The notes: generated by a model from the sequence alone, not told the origin. 64,000 nt of DNA from Epiperipatus broadwayi (GCA_028023455.1 JAQFVV010012418.1:4275244-4339243); one strand, 5' to 3'; shown: positions 50,821-60,592, numbered from the stretch's first letter. Translations and numbers: made by a program.

Positions 50821-53040
50821 ACAACGGTTTAAAAAATATATGCTTTCAGCTGTGTGTATTTTACAATGAGTATATATTTTATTTTTCCCCAAATGAATTG
50901 CATTTTGACTCACATCTGCATTTGATTTGGTAAGAAATTGTTTTCATTTATAATATCTATTGCTATGAGCTATCTTTTTCTTTTATTTAAGTCAGATTTT
51001 GTGCATGAGAGCTGTTTTTGGCTTTATTTTATTTAACATACATTTTACGATTATTTTTATTTGATAGATTTGATTATTTATAAATGGTTTTATTTTTGAA
51101 TTTTAGTTCTTATGGATTTATATTCAGCCTCACACTTGTATTTTATTTGCTATACATTGTCCTTGCTAAAGCACTTACTGTAAACTATCTTTTATTCATT
51201 TTTATTTCTTACTGATTTTTTTCTTGGACTACTTTTTGTTTTATTTAATGAAATTTTTTTAGTGCAAATAAATTATTTTTCTTACACAGTATTACTGATT
51301 TTATTTTATGTACTCTAGTAGATGTAAATTTAGTAATAATTATGGATATTTATTTTTTTATGATTTGTTGTTCTTTTATTTTCAGTCAATAGTAAGTACG
51401 ATGTAGATTAATCAAGTGAGTAAACTATTCACTATGTTAACACTGAAATATATATCTGTTTTAGAAAGCTTTTGATAAATTTATAAATTGTTGCATAAGT
51501 TCATGTATTTAAAGCTGTAATATAAAATGGAATTTAATTATATCTATAATATGACTACATTTTCACATTGTTTTATTTGTTAATATGAAAATTCTTTGTT
51601 TCAAAATTTAGTTTGATAACAATTTTAACAAAAATATATATTTCTTCAGATTTTAATTAGTTATAAATCATATTTCATTAGTTTTCATATATATGTATTA
51701 GACCATATATAAAGGTGGATTTCCACTTTTATTGTTTAAAGGCATCTGCCATGACAACAGATTGAGATTGTACATCTTTGGATTTGTTGTATAAACTTTA
51801 ATTTAGTTTGCAAAATATTTGTTTTAGTTATTATTCACTCTAGAAGCTGTCATTACAGTAGACATCACTATACCTATAAATTATTACTTATTGAATTTTT
51901 TTGTCTGATTAACTTTATATTAAGTATTATTTTTAATTTTGTTACATTTAATTCTTATATCCAAGCTTTTACTAGGAACAGTCAGCCAGTATTTATGCAC
52001 AGAGAAAATAAAAAATTAAAGGCTATTTATTATGAAAATAAGTGTTGAAAAATATTTATGTATTACATAGTCAATTGCTCAGGGAATCATGTGACTTTAG
52101 ATATATGACAGTTTAAACATTATAGCTTTCATTTCCTTAAATAAATGGACATTGCCATTTTGTTAGTTTGTTTTTTATTGGAATCCATCCTAAAGCTTCT
52201 TGCTTCCAAATCTGCTATTCTCATTATTAAATTGATCAAGAATTAAAAATTAGCATTAAAATTTAGACAACTTTCTTTTTTAACATAGGAAATAAAAAAT
52301 AAGATTATTATTTTCATATTTGCTTATATAAAAATCATTTTTATATTATTTTATTGGTTTATTCTCAAATAAATTACCGTGAATTTATATATATTGTATC
52401 AATGGTATTCTAACACTGATGACAATCAATTGATAAAATGGAGGTTGACCACAGTGTATCTACTGAAAATAGCTGTAAGAAAGCAATTGAATATATCATT
52501 TTGCATTAATAAAAACCTTTACTAAAGCATTGCATATGTTTGTATATTTTTAATTTATTCAATGATACTTAACATTAATTATGTGTAAACTTCACATCAT
52601 TAATTTTGAACTTTAATAGCTTTTCATGAACTTTAAAAAAAATATTATTAACTGTTGTGTAATAATTTATTTTATCACATACACAGTTTTTTAGTTTTTT
52701 TTAATATAGTTATTCTATAATATAAAACAAATAATTTAATTATGTATATTTCTTAATAATAAATGTCCATCTTAGCAATTATGATTTCCCAATTAATCAT
52801 AACTTCATTGATTCTAGGGATAGGGTTAAAAAAAAACAAATGTACTATTTTTTAATTATTTACATATTATGATTTTAATTTATATCTTAACTTACATTGA
52901 CCTTTACTTTATTTTGAACAAATTTGTTAGATTTTTTATTTTTAATTTATCCCATGATTTTCAGCAATAAGTACAAAAGTTAAAATTTTATAATGCTTTT
53001 TTTTTTGTTTAAATTACAAAATATTTTTTTTTTTTTAAAC
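50821..53040. other. AT-rich stretch, no supported gene
   Basis: Long T-rich and A-rich runs, including at 53000 and 53025. No frame or repeat family recognised. Confidence 0.45.
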
Positions 53041-53185
53041 TACTATCAATGAATAATATTTCTATAATGTAATTTTTAGTATACCACTCTCATATAAGGT
53101 AAGGACTGGTTTCTATCCACTTTTAACACCTTGTGGAGGGATGCAATCATAAATATATGACCAAAGAATGTGAAAAAGATCTATG

Positions 53186-53240
53186 ATTCTCAAGATGCAC
53201 ATTTCATGCTATACCAGCACTCATCAGTTGGCCCAGACCA
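53186..53240 (-). ncRNA. Hammerhead ribozyme, type I, 360-bp family, copy 1
   Basis: Minus strand 5' to 3': ...UCUGGGCCAA, CUGAUGA (complement of 53221-53227), stem II GUGCU-GGUAU-AGCAU (five pairs including one G-U), GAAA, stem III AUG-UG-CAU (three pairs, palindromic), C at 53194, cleavage, then UUGAGAAUC. Stem I closes with UUG:CAA, then AGA:UCU. All invariant core bases are present. The very short palindromic stem III is typical of hammerheads that work as dimers in tandem RNA. Confidence 0.78.
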
Positions 53241-53545
53241 CAATCTCTTACACATATCTTTATCACTGTTCAGTATTATATAGATAGCAAATTACTACAC
53301 TTTAGTTGATGCTTCAAGTGTGCTTCCCTCACAACTTTGACACAAATCACTTAATGAAAGTATATTAATATTTTTTATTATTCATTCATTAGACTAGAAA
53401 TAATCCTATAATGAATATTTCTGTAGTGTAATTTTCACTACATCACTCTCACACAAGTTGAGGATTGATTTCTATCCACATTTAGCACCTTGTGAAGGAA
53501 TGTAATCATAAACATATGACCAAAAACATGTGAAAAAGATCTATG

Positions 53546-53600
53546 ATCCTCAAGATGCCCATTTCATGCTAAATCAGTACTCATCAGTTGGCCCAGACCA
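53546..53600 (-). ncRNA. Hammerhead ribozyme, type I, 360-bp family, copy 2
   Basis: Same layout shifted by 360 bp: CUGAUGA (complement of 53581-53587), stem II GUACU-GAUUU-AGCAU with one A-C mismatch, GAAA, stem III AUG-GG-CAU, cleavage expected after the C at 53554, then UUGAGGAUC. Core intact; stem II slightly weakened. Confidence 0.72.
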
Positions 53601-53820
53601 CAATTTCTTATGCATATCTTTATCATTGTTCAGTATATATAAATAGCAAAGTACTACAGTTTAATTGCAAATGTGCTGCCCTTACAACTTTGACATAAAT
53701 CACTTAATGAAAGAATATCAATAATTTTTATGTTAAAAGTGGATTGAAAACAGTCCCTAACTTGTGTGAGAGTGATGTAGCGAAAATTACACTACATAAA
53801 TATTATTCATTAGTCTAATA

Positions 53821-54124
53821 AATGATAAATAAAAATTATTAATATTCTAATACTAATATTGTTTTTTTTTTTTGCTTTTTTTAAACAAACTTTACTAGGA
53901 TATCTCAGTTTTAGATAGACTTAAAATCTTCATTTCATCATACAATAAATGATATAATAATTTCTAGCCTAATAAATGATTAATAATAATCGTTAATGCA
54001 TTTATTTAAAAAGGTGATGCTAAAAGAATCATTTCAAATTACTGTTATATCAGTTTTTATATCAGTAGTTTTTGCTTTGTATTTAAACTTGCCTTTACAT
54101 AGAAAATTTAATATACAGATATAT
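53821..54124. other. AT-rich spacer between the 360-bp dimer and the PLE
   Basis: Short runs resembling the end of the dimer (ATTCATTAGTCTAATAAATG and CTAGCCTAATAAATGATTAA near 53970) but nothing else recognised. Confidence 0.4.
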
Positions 54125-55263
54125 ATATAGATAAAATAATATTTTTGGGTACAAACTGTGTATTATTTTGCATTACAATCCGATTTTTGGACAGACTAAC
54201 AACCGCCATTATCAAGTTAACTTTTGGAAGAACAATCATTAGATCTCAAACAATATCTTTCCAAATTAGCAAGTATTTTTGTATTGTCAAAATCAGGTTT
54301 GTGACCAATTTCTAAAAAATGGCAAGTAAAAACTGATGTGCTAATTTTTTGATTAAAAGCATTTCTATGTTCCTTAATTCTGACATTTATTCATCTATTA
54401 GACTGATCCACATAGCTTCTTGAGCACTGCAAACATAGAATTTCATAAACACCTTGGTGTTCCAAAAATATTATATCTTTAGGTTTATATAAAAAATCAC
54501 CAATTTTTTTGCCAGTAGAAAAAGTAGTCGTTATATTAAGATAAGATTAGTCTTCTACTGATTTTATCAGTAACTCCTTTAATGTAAGATAAAATTACTC
54601 TATTAAAAGAGGTATTGTCAATTCTATCCTCTTTTTTCTTTTTAGTATTAATGTTATGTAAAACCTTACATGTGATTTTTTATTATAATTATTAAAAAGT
54701 AGAATATTTTTTGTAAGTTCTATTTCTTGAGTAAGATGTTCTTTATCAGATAAATTATAAGCTCTAGTCAAAATATTTTTTGCTACAGAAAAAATTTGTG
54801 CAGGATGATGATGAGAATTAAAATCAAGATATCTGTTTGTATGGGTGATACACCCATACAAACCTGATTTTGACAATACAAAAATACTTGCTAATTTGGA
54901 AAGATATGATTTAAGAACCATGAGAGAGTCAATTGAAATATTAAAAAGACCTACTGGTTTAAATAGGGCTGATGAAGCACAATGTGTGGAAACCTCTCAT
55001 TTTATCTCATATTAACTTAAAATTAATAGGTGAAAAAACTGAGGGAAATAAACATTTTGATAAGCCTCATATTGTGAATGCTGAACTACTTCAAGTTGAA
55101 TCTCACTTCTCATCTCACACTGAGTCACGTTATTGTTTGAGATCTAACAATTGTTCTTTCAAAAGTTAACCTTGATAATGGCGGTTGTTAGTCCATCAAA
55201 ATATTGGATTGTAATGCAAAATAATACACAGTTTGTACCCAAAAATATTATTTTATCTACATC
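54125..55263 (-). mobile_element. Penelope-like element fragment with inverted partial copy
   Basis: Two inverted arms flank a short PLE coding remnant. Left arm 54125-54306 and right arm 54858-55263 match in reverse complement: AAACTGTGTATTATTTTGCA, CTAACAACCGCCATTATCAA, AGATCTCAAACAATA, TTTCCAAATTAGCAAG. The left arm has a deletion relative to the right (the ORF-end segment is missing between CAAACAATA and TCTTTCCAAATT). The turn-around is at a perfect 13-bp inverted repeat (54835-54847/54851-54863). Inverted 5'-truncated partner copies are a known feature of Penelope-like elements. It ends 37 bp before the 419-bp array. Confidence 0.8.
54310..54860 (-). pseudogene. PLE RT thumb and GIY-YIG endonuclease (5'-truncated)
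   Basis: The minus strand reads THTNRYLDFNSHHHPAQ (54796-54847), the well-known PLE thumb box, then AKNILTRAYNLSDKEHLTQ (54733-54792), KKKEDRIDN (about 54612-54640), KDIIFLEHQGVYEILCLQCS (54421-54480) and YVDQSNRxINVRIKEHRN (54361-54414). These form the GIY half (GVY) and YIG half (YVD, with Gly changed to Asp) of the nuclease, including a CLQC pair. At least two stops and a frameshift are present. The upstream RT catalytic core is absent: the coding part starts exactly at the snap-back junction. Nuclease and RT are inactive here. Confidence 0.8.
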
Positions 55264-55449
55264 ATATAACCATGAAAACATTAAATATAATATATATATA
55301 TGAAAAATAAAAACAAGTTAGTCACGTAACCTGCTATCACTTGTTATTTATGATCAATAGATGGCGTCTTTACCAAAACCGCCGAAACAAGTGTAAAATA
55401 TTTTTACATAAACGCAAAAGGAGTCAGAATTAACTACCTCTTTCATTTT

Positions 55450-55509
55450 GCTCACCTCCAGATCAGCTGATTTCAAGCTGGTTTGCTTTCGTCAGTGGAA
55501 GGATAGAGC
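55450..55509 (-). ncRNA. Hammerhead ribozyme, type I, 419-bp family, unit 1 (minus)
   Basis: Minus strand: GCUC, UAUCCU, UCCA, CUGACGA, stem II AAGC-AAACCA-GCUU, GAAA, stem III AUC-AGCU-GAU, C (55461), cleavage, UGGA, GGU, GAGC. Stem I pairs UGGA:UCCA and GAGC:GCUC around an internal loop, as in type I hammerheads. Confidence 0.82.
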
Positions 55510-55868
55510 TATAGAAACTAGGTCTAAAGACTGACTCTCAAGCGTTTATGCAAAACGTTTATATCAGTTTGCAAGCGTGAATTTTTCAGACCGGTAAAGT
55601 CTTCAAACTCAGCCTAGCAAGCTAGATATCTATATGGGTCTGATCTCAGTTCAGTTTCACCACATAGTCAAAGTCTCTGCAATATATATCATTGCAAGAA
55701 AACTTTAAAGGTACATTTATGAAAAATAAAAACAAGTTAGTCACGTAACCTGCTATCACTTGTTATTTATGATCAATAGATGGCGTCTTTACCAAAACCG
55801 CCAAAACAAGTGTAAAATATTTTTACATAAACGCAAAAGGAGTCAAAATTAACTACCTCTTTCATTTT

Positions 55869-55918
55869 GCTCACCTCCAGATCAGCTGATTTCAAGCTGG
55901 TTTGCTTTCATCAGTGGA
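55869..55918 (-). ncRNA. Hammerhead ribozyme, unit 2 (minus), stem I truncated
   Basis: Same fold, but the core is CUGAUGA, the consensus form, where other units have CUGACGA; this position (N7) is free in hammerheads. The outer stem I strand (GCUC) is lost at the inversion junction, leaving only UGGA:UCCA. Confidence 0.7.
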
Positions 55919-56131
55919 ATGATATATATTGCAATGATATATAGTGCAATGATATATATTGCAGAGACTTTGACTATGTGGTGAAACTGAACTGAGATCA
56001 GACCCATATAGATATCTAGCTTGCTAGGCTGAGTTTGAAGACTTTACCGGTCTGAAAAATTCACGCTTGCAAACTGATATAAACGTTTTGCATAAACGCT
56101 TGAGAGTCAGTCTTTAGACCTAGTTTCTATA

Positions 56132-56191
56132 GCTCTATCCTTCCACTGACGAAAGCAAACCAGCTTGAAATCAGCTGATCTGGAGGTGAGC
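56132..56191 (+). ncRNA. Hammerhead ribozyme, unit 3 (plus)
   Basis: GCTC (56132-56135), TCCA, CTGACGA (56145-56151), stem II AAGC/GCTT, GAAA, palindromic stem III ATCAGCTGAT, cleavage expected between 56180 and 56181, TGGAGGTGAGC. Confidence 0.85.
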
Positions 56192-56550
56192 AAAATGAAA
56201 GAGGTAGTTAATTCTGACTCCTTTTGCATTTATGTAAAAATATTTTACACTTGTTTCGGCGGTTTTGGTAAAGACGCCATCTATTGATCATAAATAACAA
56301 GTGATAGCAGGTTACGTGACTAACTTGTTTTTATTTTTCATAAATGTACCTTTAAAGTTTTCTTGCAATGATATATATTGCAGAGACTTTGACTATGTGG
56401 TGAAACTGAACTGAGATCAGACCCATATAGATATCTAGCTTGCTAGGCTGAGTTTGAAGACTTTACCGGTCTGAAAAATTCACGCTTGCAAACTGATATA
56501 AACGTTTTGCATAAACGCTTGAGAGTCAGTCTTTAGACCTAGTTTCTATA

Positions 56551-56610
56551 GCTCTATCCTTCCACTGACGAAAGCAAACCAGCTTGAAATCAGCTGATCT
56601 GGAGGTGAGC
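56551..56610 (+). ncRNA. Hammerhead ribozyme, unit 4 (plus)
   Basis: Identical fold 419 bp after unit 3. Cleavage expected between 56599 and 56600. Cutting at this and the neighbouring sites would release a 419-nt RNA. Confidence 0.85.
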
Positions 56611-56969
56611 AAAATGAAAGAGGTAGTTAATTCTGACTCCTTTTGCGTTTATGTAAAAATATTTTACACTTGTTTCGGCGGTTTTGGTAAAGACGCCATC
56701 TATTGATCATAAATAACAAGTGATAGCAGGTTACGTGACTAACTTGTTTTTATTTTTCATAAATGTACCTTTAAAGTTTTCTTGCAATGATATATATTGC
56801 AGAGACTTTGACTATGTGGTGAAACTGAACTGAGATCAGACCCATATAGATATCTAGCTTGCTAGGCTGAATTTGAAGACTTTACCGGTCTGAAAAATTC
56901 ACGCTTGCAAATTGATATAAACGTTTTGCATAAACGCTTGAGAGTCAGTCTTTAGACCTAGTTTCTATA

Positions 56970-57029
56970 GCTCTATCCTTCCACTGACGAAAGCAAACCA
57001 GCTTGAAATCAGCTGATCTGGAGGTGAGA
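56970..57029 (+). ncRNA. Hammerhead ribozyme, unit 5 (plus)
   Basis: Same core. Cleavage expected between 57018 and 57019. One outer stem I base is changed (GAGA for GAGC), removing one pair. Confidence 0.82.
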
Positions 57030-57388
57030 AAAATGAAAGAGGTAGTTAATTCTGACTCCTTTTGCGTTTATATAAAAATATTTTACACTTGTTTCGGCGG
57101 TTTTGGTAAAGACGCCATCTATTGATCATAAATAACAAGTGATAGCAGGTTACGTGACTAACTTGTTTTTATTTTTCATAAATGTACCTTTAAAGTTTTC
57201 TTGCAATGATATATATTGCAGAGACTTTGACTATGTGGTGAAACTGAACTGAGATCAGACCCATATAGATATCTAGCTTGCTAGGCTGAGTTTGAAGACT
57301 TTACCGGTCTGAAAAATTCACGCTTGCAAACTGATATAAACGTTTTGCATAAATGCTTGAGAGTCAGTCTTTAGACCTAGTTTCTATA

Positions 57389-57448
57389 GCTCTATCCTTC
57401 CACTGACGAAAGCAAACCAGCTTGAAATCAGCTGATCTGGAGGTGAGC
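57389..57448 (+). ncRNA. Hammerhead ribozyme, unit 6 (plus)
   Basis: Identical fold; cleavage expected between 57437 and 57438. Confidence 0.85.
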
Positions 57449-57809
57449 AAAATGAAAGAGGTAGTTAATTCTGACTCCTTTTGGGTTTATGTAAAAATAT
57501 TTTACACTTGTTTCGGCGGTTTTGGTAAAGACGCCATCTATTGATCATAAATAACAAGTGATAGCAGGTTATGTGACTAACTTGTTTTTATTTTTCATAA
57601 ATCTTCCGATTTAAAGTTTTCTTGCAATGATATATATTGCAGAGACTTTGACTATGTGGTGAAACTGAACTGAGATCAGACCCATATAGATATCTAGCTT
57701 GCTAGGCTGAGTTTGAAGACTTTACCGGTCTGAAAAATTCACGCTTGCAAACTGATATAAACGTTTTGCATAAACGCTTGAGAGTCAGTCTTTAGACCTA
57801 GTTTCTATA

Positions 57810-57869
57810 GCTCTATCCTTCCACTGACGAAAGCAAACCAGCTTGAAATCAGCTGATCTGGAGGTGAGC
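57810..57869 (+). ncRNA. Hammerhead ribozyme, unit 7 (plus)
   Basis: Identical fold; cleavage expected between 57858 and 57859. The unit itself is truncated downstream at 57970, but the ribozyme is complete. Confidence 0.85.
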
Positions 57870-57970
57870 AAAATGAAAGAGGTAGTTAATTCTGACTCCT
57901 TTTGCGTTTATGTAAAAATATTTTACACTTGTTTCGGCGGTTTTGGTAAAGACGCCATCTATTGATCATA

Positions 57971-58330
57971 TATATTGTAACCATATATTTTAGTAGAAAA
58001 TATATTAATTGATGTAACTTATATAAAAATTTCTCTTTCTTCTCTTGGTGATTTGGTTGGCTTGATTCGCATTTGAAAAGATTACTTTCTTATATTATTT
58101 TAATATAAATTTAAGTTTGCTTCATTCCATATGCTAACTCATATCGGAATGTTTAACTTTTTAAAATTTTACAACATATTAAAATTTGGTAAAATATTAT
58201 TAAAAATAATATTTTGTTTTTATTTATTTAAAGTAATCTTAAATTATTATTTCTATTGAATTAAAATAAAACCATTTGTTCAATTAAAATAAATTATTAA
58301 ATAAATACAGCAATTACGTATGCGTCTCAA
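57971..58330. other. AT-rich spacer
   Basis: Nothing recognised between the array and the candidate first exon. Confidence 0.4.
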
Positions 58331-58339
58331 TGTAATAAA

Positions 58340-58609
58340 AGAAAAGAGCGCGAATTTCTAGGAGAATATCGTCTGTTAGTTTGTCTTTTGAGGGAAGAAG
58401 AACAGAAACGGTAAAGGCAAATGGTGTAAATTTGCTGAGCTTATTTTGAAGCCATTAATAAGTGAATAAATTACCACAAAATTTGTTATAAACATAAAAT
58501 AACTTAGTGGTATCTAATTAAGATGGATCACTAAATTTAAAGATCTTTTCAAGTCGTTCGGCCAACTGAATCAAATCACCGTAGCGTTTTCCAATATCGC
58601 ATTTTTGAA
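58340..58609 (+). promoter_or_regulatory. Possible promoter/5' UTR of a host gene
   Basis: A patch with more GC and CG words (GAGCGCGAATTTC, TATCGTCTG, CAAGTCGTTCGGCC, CACCGTAGCG) than its surroundings, not matching any repeat seen here, directly upstream of a possible start codon. No TATA box could be assigned. Confidence 0.25.
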
Positions 58610-58653
58610 ATGTCGGAGCTTCCCAGTTTGAAAGAATTAAATACAAGAATTTG
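58610..58653 (+). CDS. Candidate first coding exon (partial gene)
   Basis: ATG at 58610 in a fair context (G at -3) opens MSELPSLKELNTRI and reaches TTG|GTATGT, a good splice donor at 58654, leaving phase 2 (44 nt). The peptide is hydrophilic and helix-prone, with no family I recognise. Support is indirect: compositional shift, lack of repeat identity, clean donor. No matching acceptor could be assigned downstream; joining to the 63570 acceptor would give an immediate stop. It may be chance. Confidence 0.27.
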
Positions 58654-59753
58654 GTATGTTTTGAAATATTTATTATTCTACAATTTGGAAAATTTGAATC
58701 AGTGTTTTAATTACAGAAGTTTTATTAAAATGAAAATTTGTTTTTTAAAAAGAAAAAAAGTTTAAGTTAAAATAAAGTAAAGCGTTAAATTTGTCAAAAT
58801 CTTTTAATATTTCCGTTCTTTAATTCTAATAAAATATATTATTGATTGATAATTAACTTTATAATGCCAGTAATAATTGCTAGTTAATTTGTTTAACATT
58901 TGGATCATAAACATTCTTTAAATAATTAAACAAAGCTATTTTATAATTGTATCGTCAGTTTAAAATGAATAAAGTAATTGCTGTAATTGGTTATTCCTGG
59001 ATTAACGCAATGGATAAATAAATACTTGCATGGATAGGATAAACTTGGAACACTTTTGATAGAGAGATGTAGGGATTAATAACTTTATGAAAACATTTTC
59101 ATTTAAATTCTGTGTATCCTGTTTTAAAATTGTTTCATGTTTGGAGAGCCACGCAAATCGTTAATCTAATATTGCTTTAATAACTAATCAACTGGATATA
59201 ATTGCATGTATGGAATTTAACTACAGTTATAGCTATTACCTCATATAATTATTATTCTACACATTGTACATGGATTCCACGGATCACATTAGGAATTATA
59301 AAATGCTATACAATCCAATTTGTGATACACATCTGCTAAAATTCATGTATTTGAACTATAAAATGCTTTACATTTAGTTTTATCACACACACACACCGTT
59401 AAATGTTATATGTTAATGAATAATACATTTATTTAATTTTATCGTTATATGAACTCGCATATGAAGTTCATAAGTTATATTTGTTAGATTTAAATTAATA
59501 AAGGTTGAATAAAATATTTATTCAAAAGAATAGCGCTTGCGGAGAAAGCTTAAACAGTACTTAATGAATTCATGAGATATACCAATCTTTATGAGATATT
59601 TTGTGAGTCTTTCCAGATTTATATTCCCATGCCAATATTATTTACATTATATTATACATGTTTATTTTAAGCAAGATAAGTAGTACATTAGTTGTCCTGA
59701 TTATTGTAATATTTTACTAAGCAAGAACCCACATTTGCTAAAGTGTCAGCGTA
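58654..59753. other. AT-rich stretch, possible intron
   Basis: No gene or repeat family recognised. Contains a (CA)n run at 59386-59396. Confidence 0.4.
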
Positions 59754-60179
59754 TTCTGAATAATCAGAAGAATTGAGGGGATGATTTGCACTTTAATGTG
59801 AAGTAAATTATAATGTTGTTTTAGTATGTTAAAGGCTTTAATCTGTGCTGGTGGTTAATCCGCAGATTATTTTAATTGCCATTTTGTATTTTACACACAT
59901 TCCTGCGCTGGTGGTTAATCCACGGAATTGTGTGATTATACGTATGACTTTATGATAGTGTTTAAATACGCAAAACGTTAGTATTATTTAATTCCTACGT
60001 GTAGATGAATACATCCACAGGAATATGTTTGCTTCACAGATATAAGTTGGGCAAAGTATTTTAGTTAATCTGCCAAATCATCTTCTTCATTTGTAAGCAT
60101 AATTTATCGGTTAGATTGATAAATGGTAACAGGACATTCTATTCAAGTACTTCATGATAATTAACTGTTGGTTAATTAT
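59754..60179. other. Cluster of small hairpins
   Basis: Perfect or near-perfect stems follow one another: TTCTGA/TCAGAA (59754-59769); TAATCTGTG/CGCAGATTA (59839-59869); CACAC-ATTCC/GGAAT-GTGTG (59894-59934, one bulge); ATTTATC/GATAAAT (60102-60124); ATAATTAAC/GTTAATTAT (60157-60179). The second and third have identical 13-base loops. No protein-coding potential. Function unknown. Confidence 0.5.
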
Positions 60180-60592
60180 TATCTACCGGAGTGTAAGTTT
60201 ACATTTTCATTTTAATTAATGATTACATTATAGCTAAAACATACAAACATCATATTATTTATTATATTATTATAGGTACAAACAGATTTATTTATGCACA
60301 TATATATAAGGTTTAAAATTACTTTAGTGATTTACATTTAATTTAACATTTAACATTATTTTTTTTTTTTTACTTTGATTTTACTTTAATTTACATTGCA
60401 TTACTATTATATTATAAATTTACCTTTTTAATCAAGTTCGCACAGATGGACTTATAAACCTGTTTAATATGTTGCTATAGATCGGTTACATAGATTTCAA
60501 CGGTCAAAAACATTTCAAAGTAAACACAAACGATCAAAATACAAAGTTATTGATTACTGACAATTGCAGAGGGAAATATAAGAAACCCTCTA
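60180..60592. other. Spacer within the hairpin-rich zone
   Basis: AT-rich with a T12 run at 60360. No stems of note and no gene. Confidence 0.35.

Larger units (their letters stand above)
53041..53820 (-). repeat. Tandem dimer of a 360-bp hammerhead-bearing repeat (retrozyme-like)
   Basis: Two direct copies with a period of exactly 360 bp at the core (TCATCAGTTGGCCCAGACCA at 53221 and 53581) run from about 53050. The right copy is followed at 53735-53815 by an inverted copy of its own first 75 bp (GAGTGATGTAGCGAAAATTA against TAATTTTCACTACATCACTC). Each copy holds a type I hammerhead fold on the minus strand. There is no coding frame. Divergence between the two copies is moderate (roughly one base in ten by eye), so this array is older than the 419-bp array. 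Retrozymes are the best match: non-coding, tandem, a few hundred bp, ribozyme in each monomer. Confidence 0.75.
55301..57970. repeat. 419-bp retrozyme-like tandem array, head-to-head
   Basis: About 6.3 monomers. 55301-55719 is one full unit on the minus strand, and 55720-55919 is half a unit in the same orientation. An inversion junction of repeated TTGCAATGATATATA words (55920-55960) follows. Plus-strand units then start (GCAGAGACTTTG) at 55961, 56380, 56799, 57218 and 57639, the last truncated at 57970. Spacing is 419, 419, 419 and 421 bp. Units differ by only a few substitutions. There is no coding frame across units. Every unit carries a type I hammerhead fold in the sense of that unit. 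Unit size, tandem layout, lack of coding and the ribozyme fit a metazoan retrozyme; an ordinary satellite with an incidental hammerhead is the alternative. Confidence 0.85.

Noticed and set aside
54965-54995. CUGAUGAAGCACAAUGUGUGGAAAC, a hammerhead-looking string in the PLE right arm (written here in parts: CUGAUGA, GCAC/GUGU, GAAAC)
   Set aside because: It overlaps the PLE ORF end (LNRADEAQ) and lacks a small stem III followed by UH and a closing stem I. The equivalent site in the 24-kb PLE does not preserve the core. Treated as coincidence or a relic.
55301-57970. CRISPR array or ordinary coding repeat
   Set aside because: Units are 419 bp with no spacer pattern and no open frame across units; the hammerhead fold explains the conserved core better.
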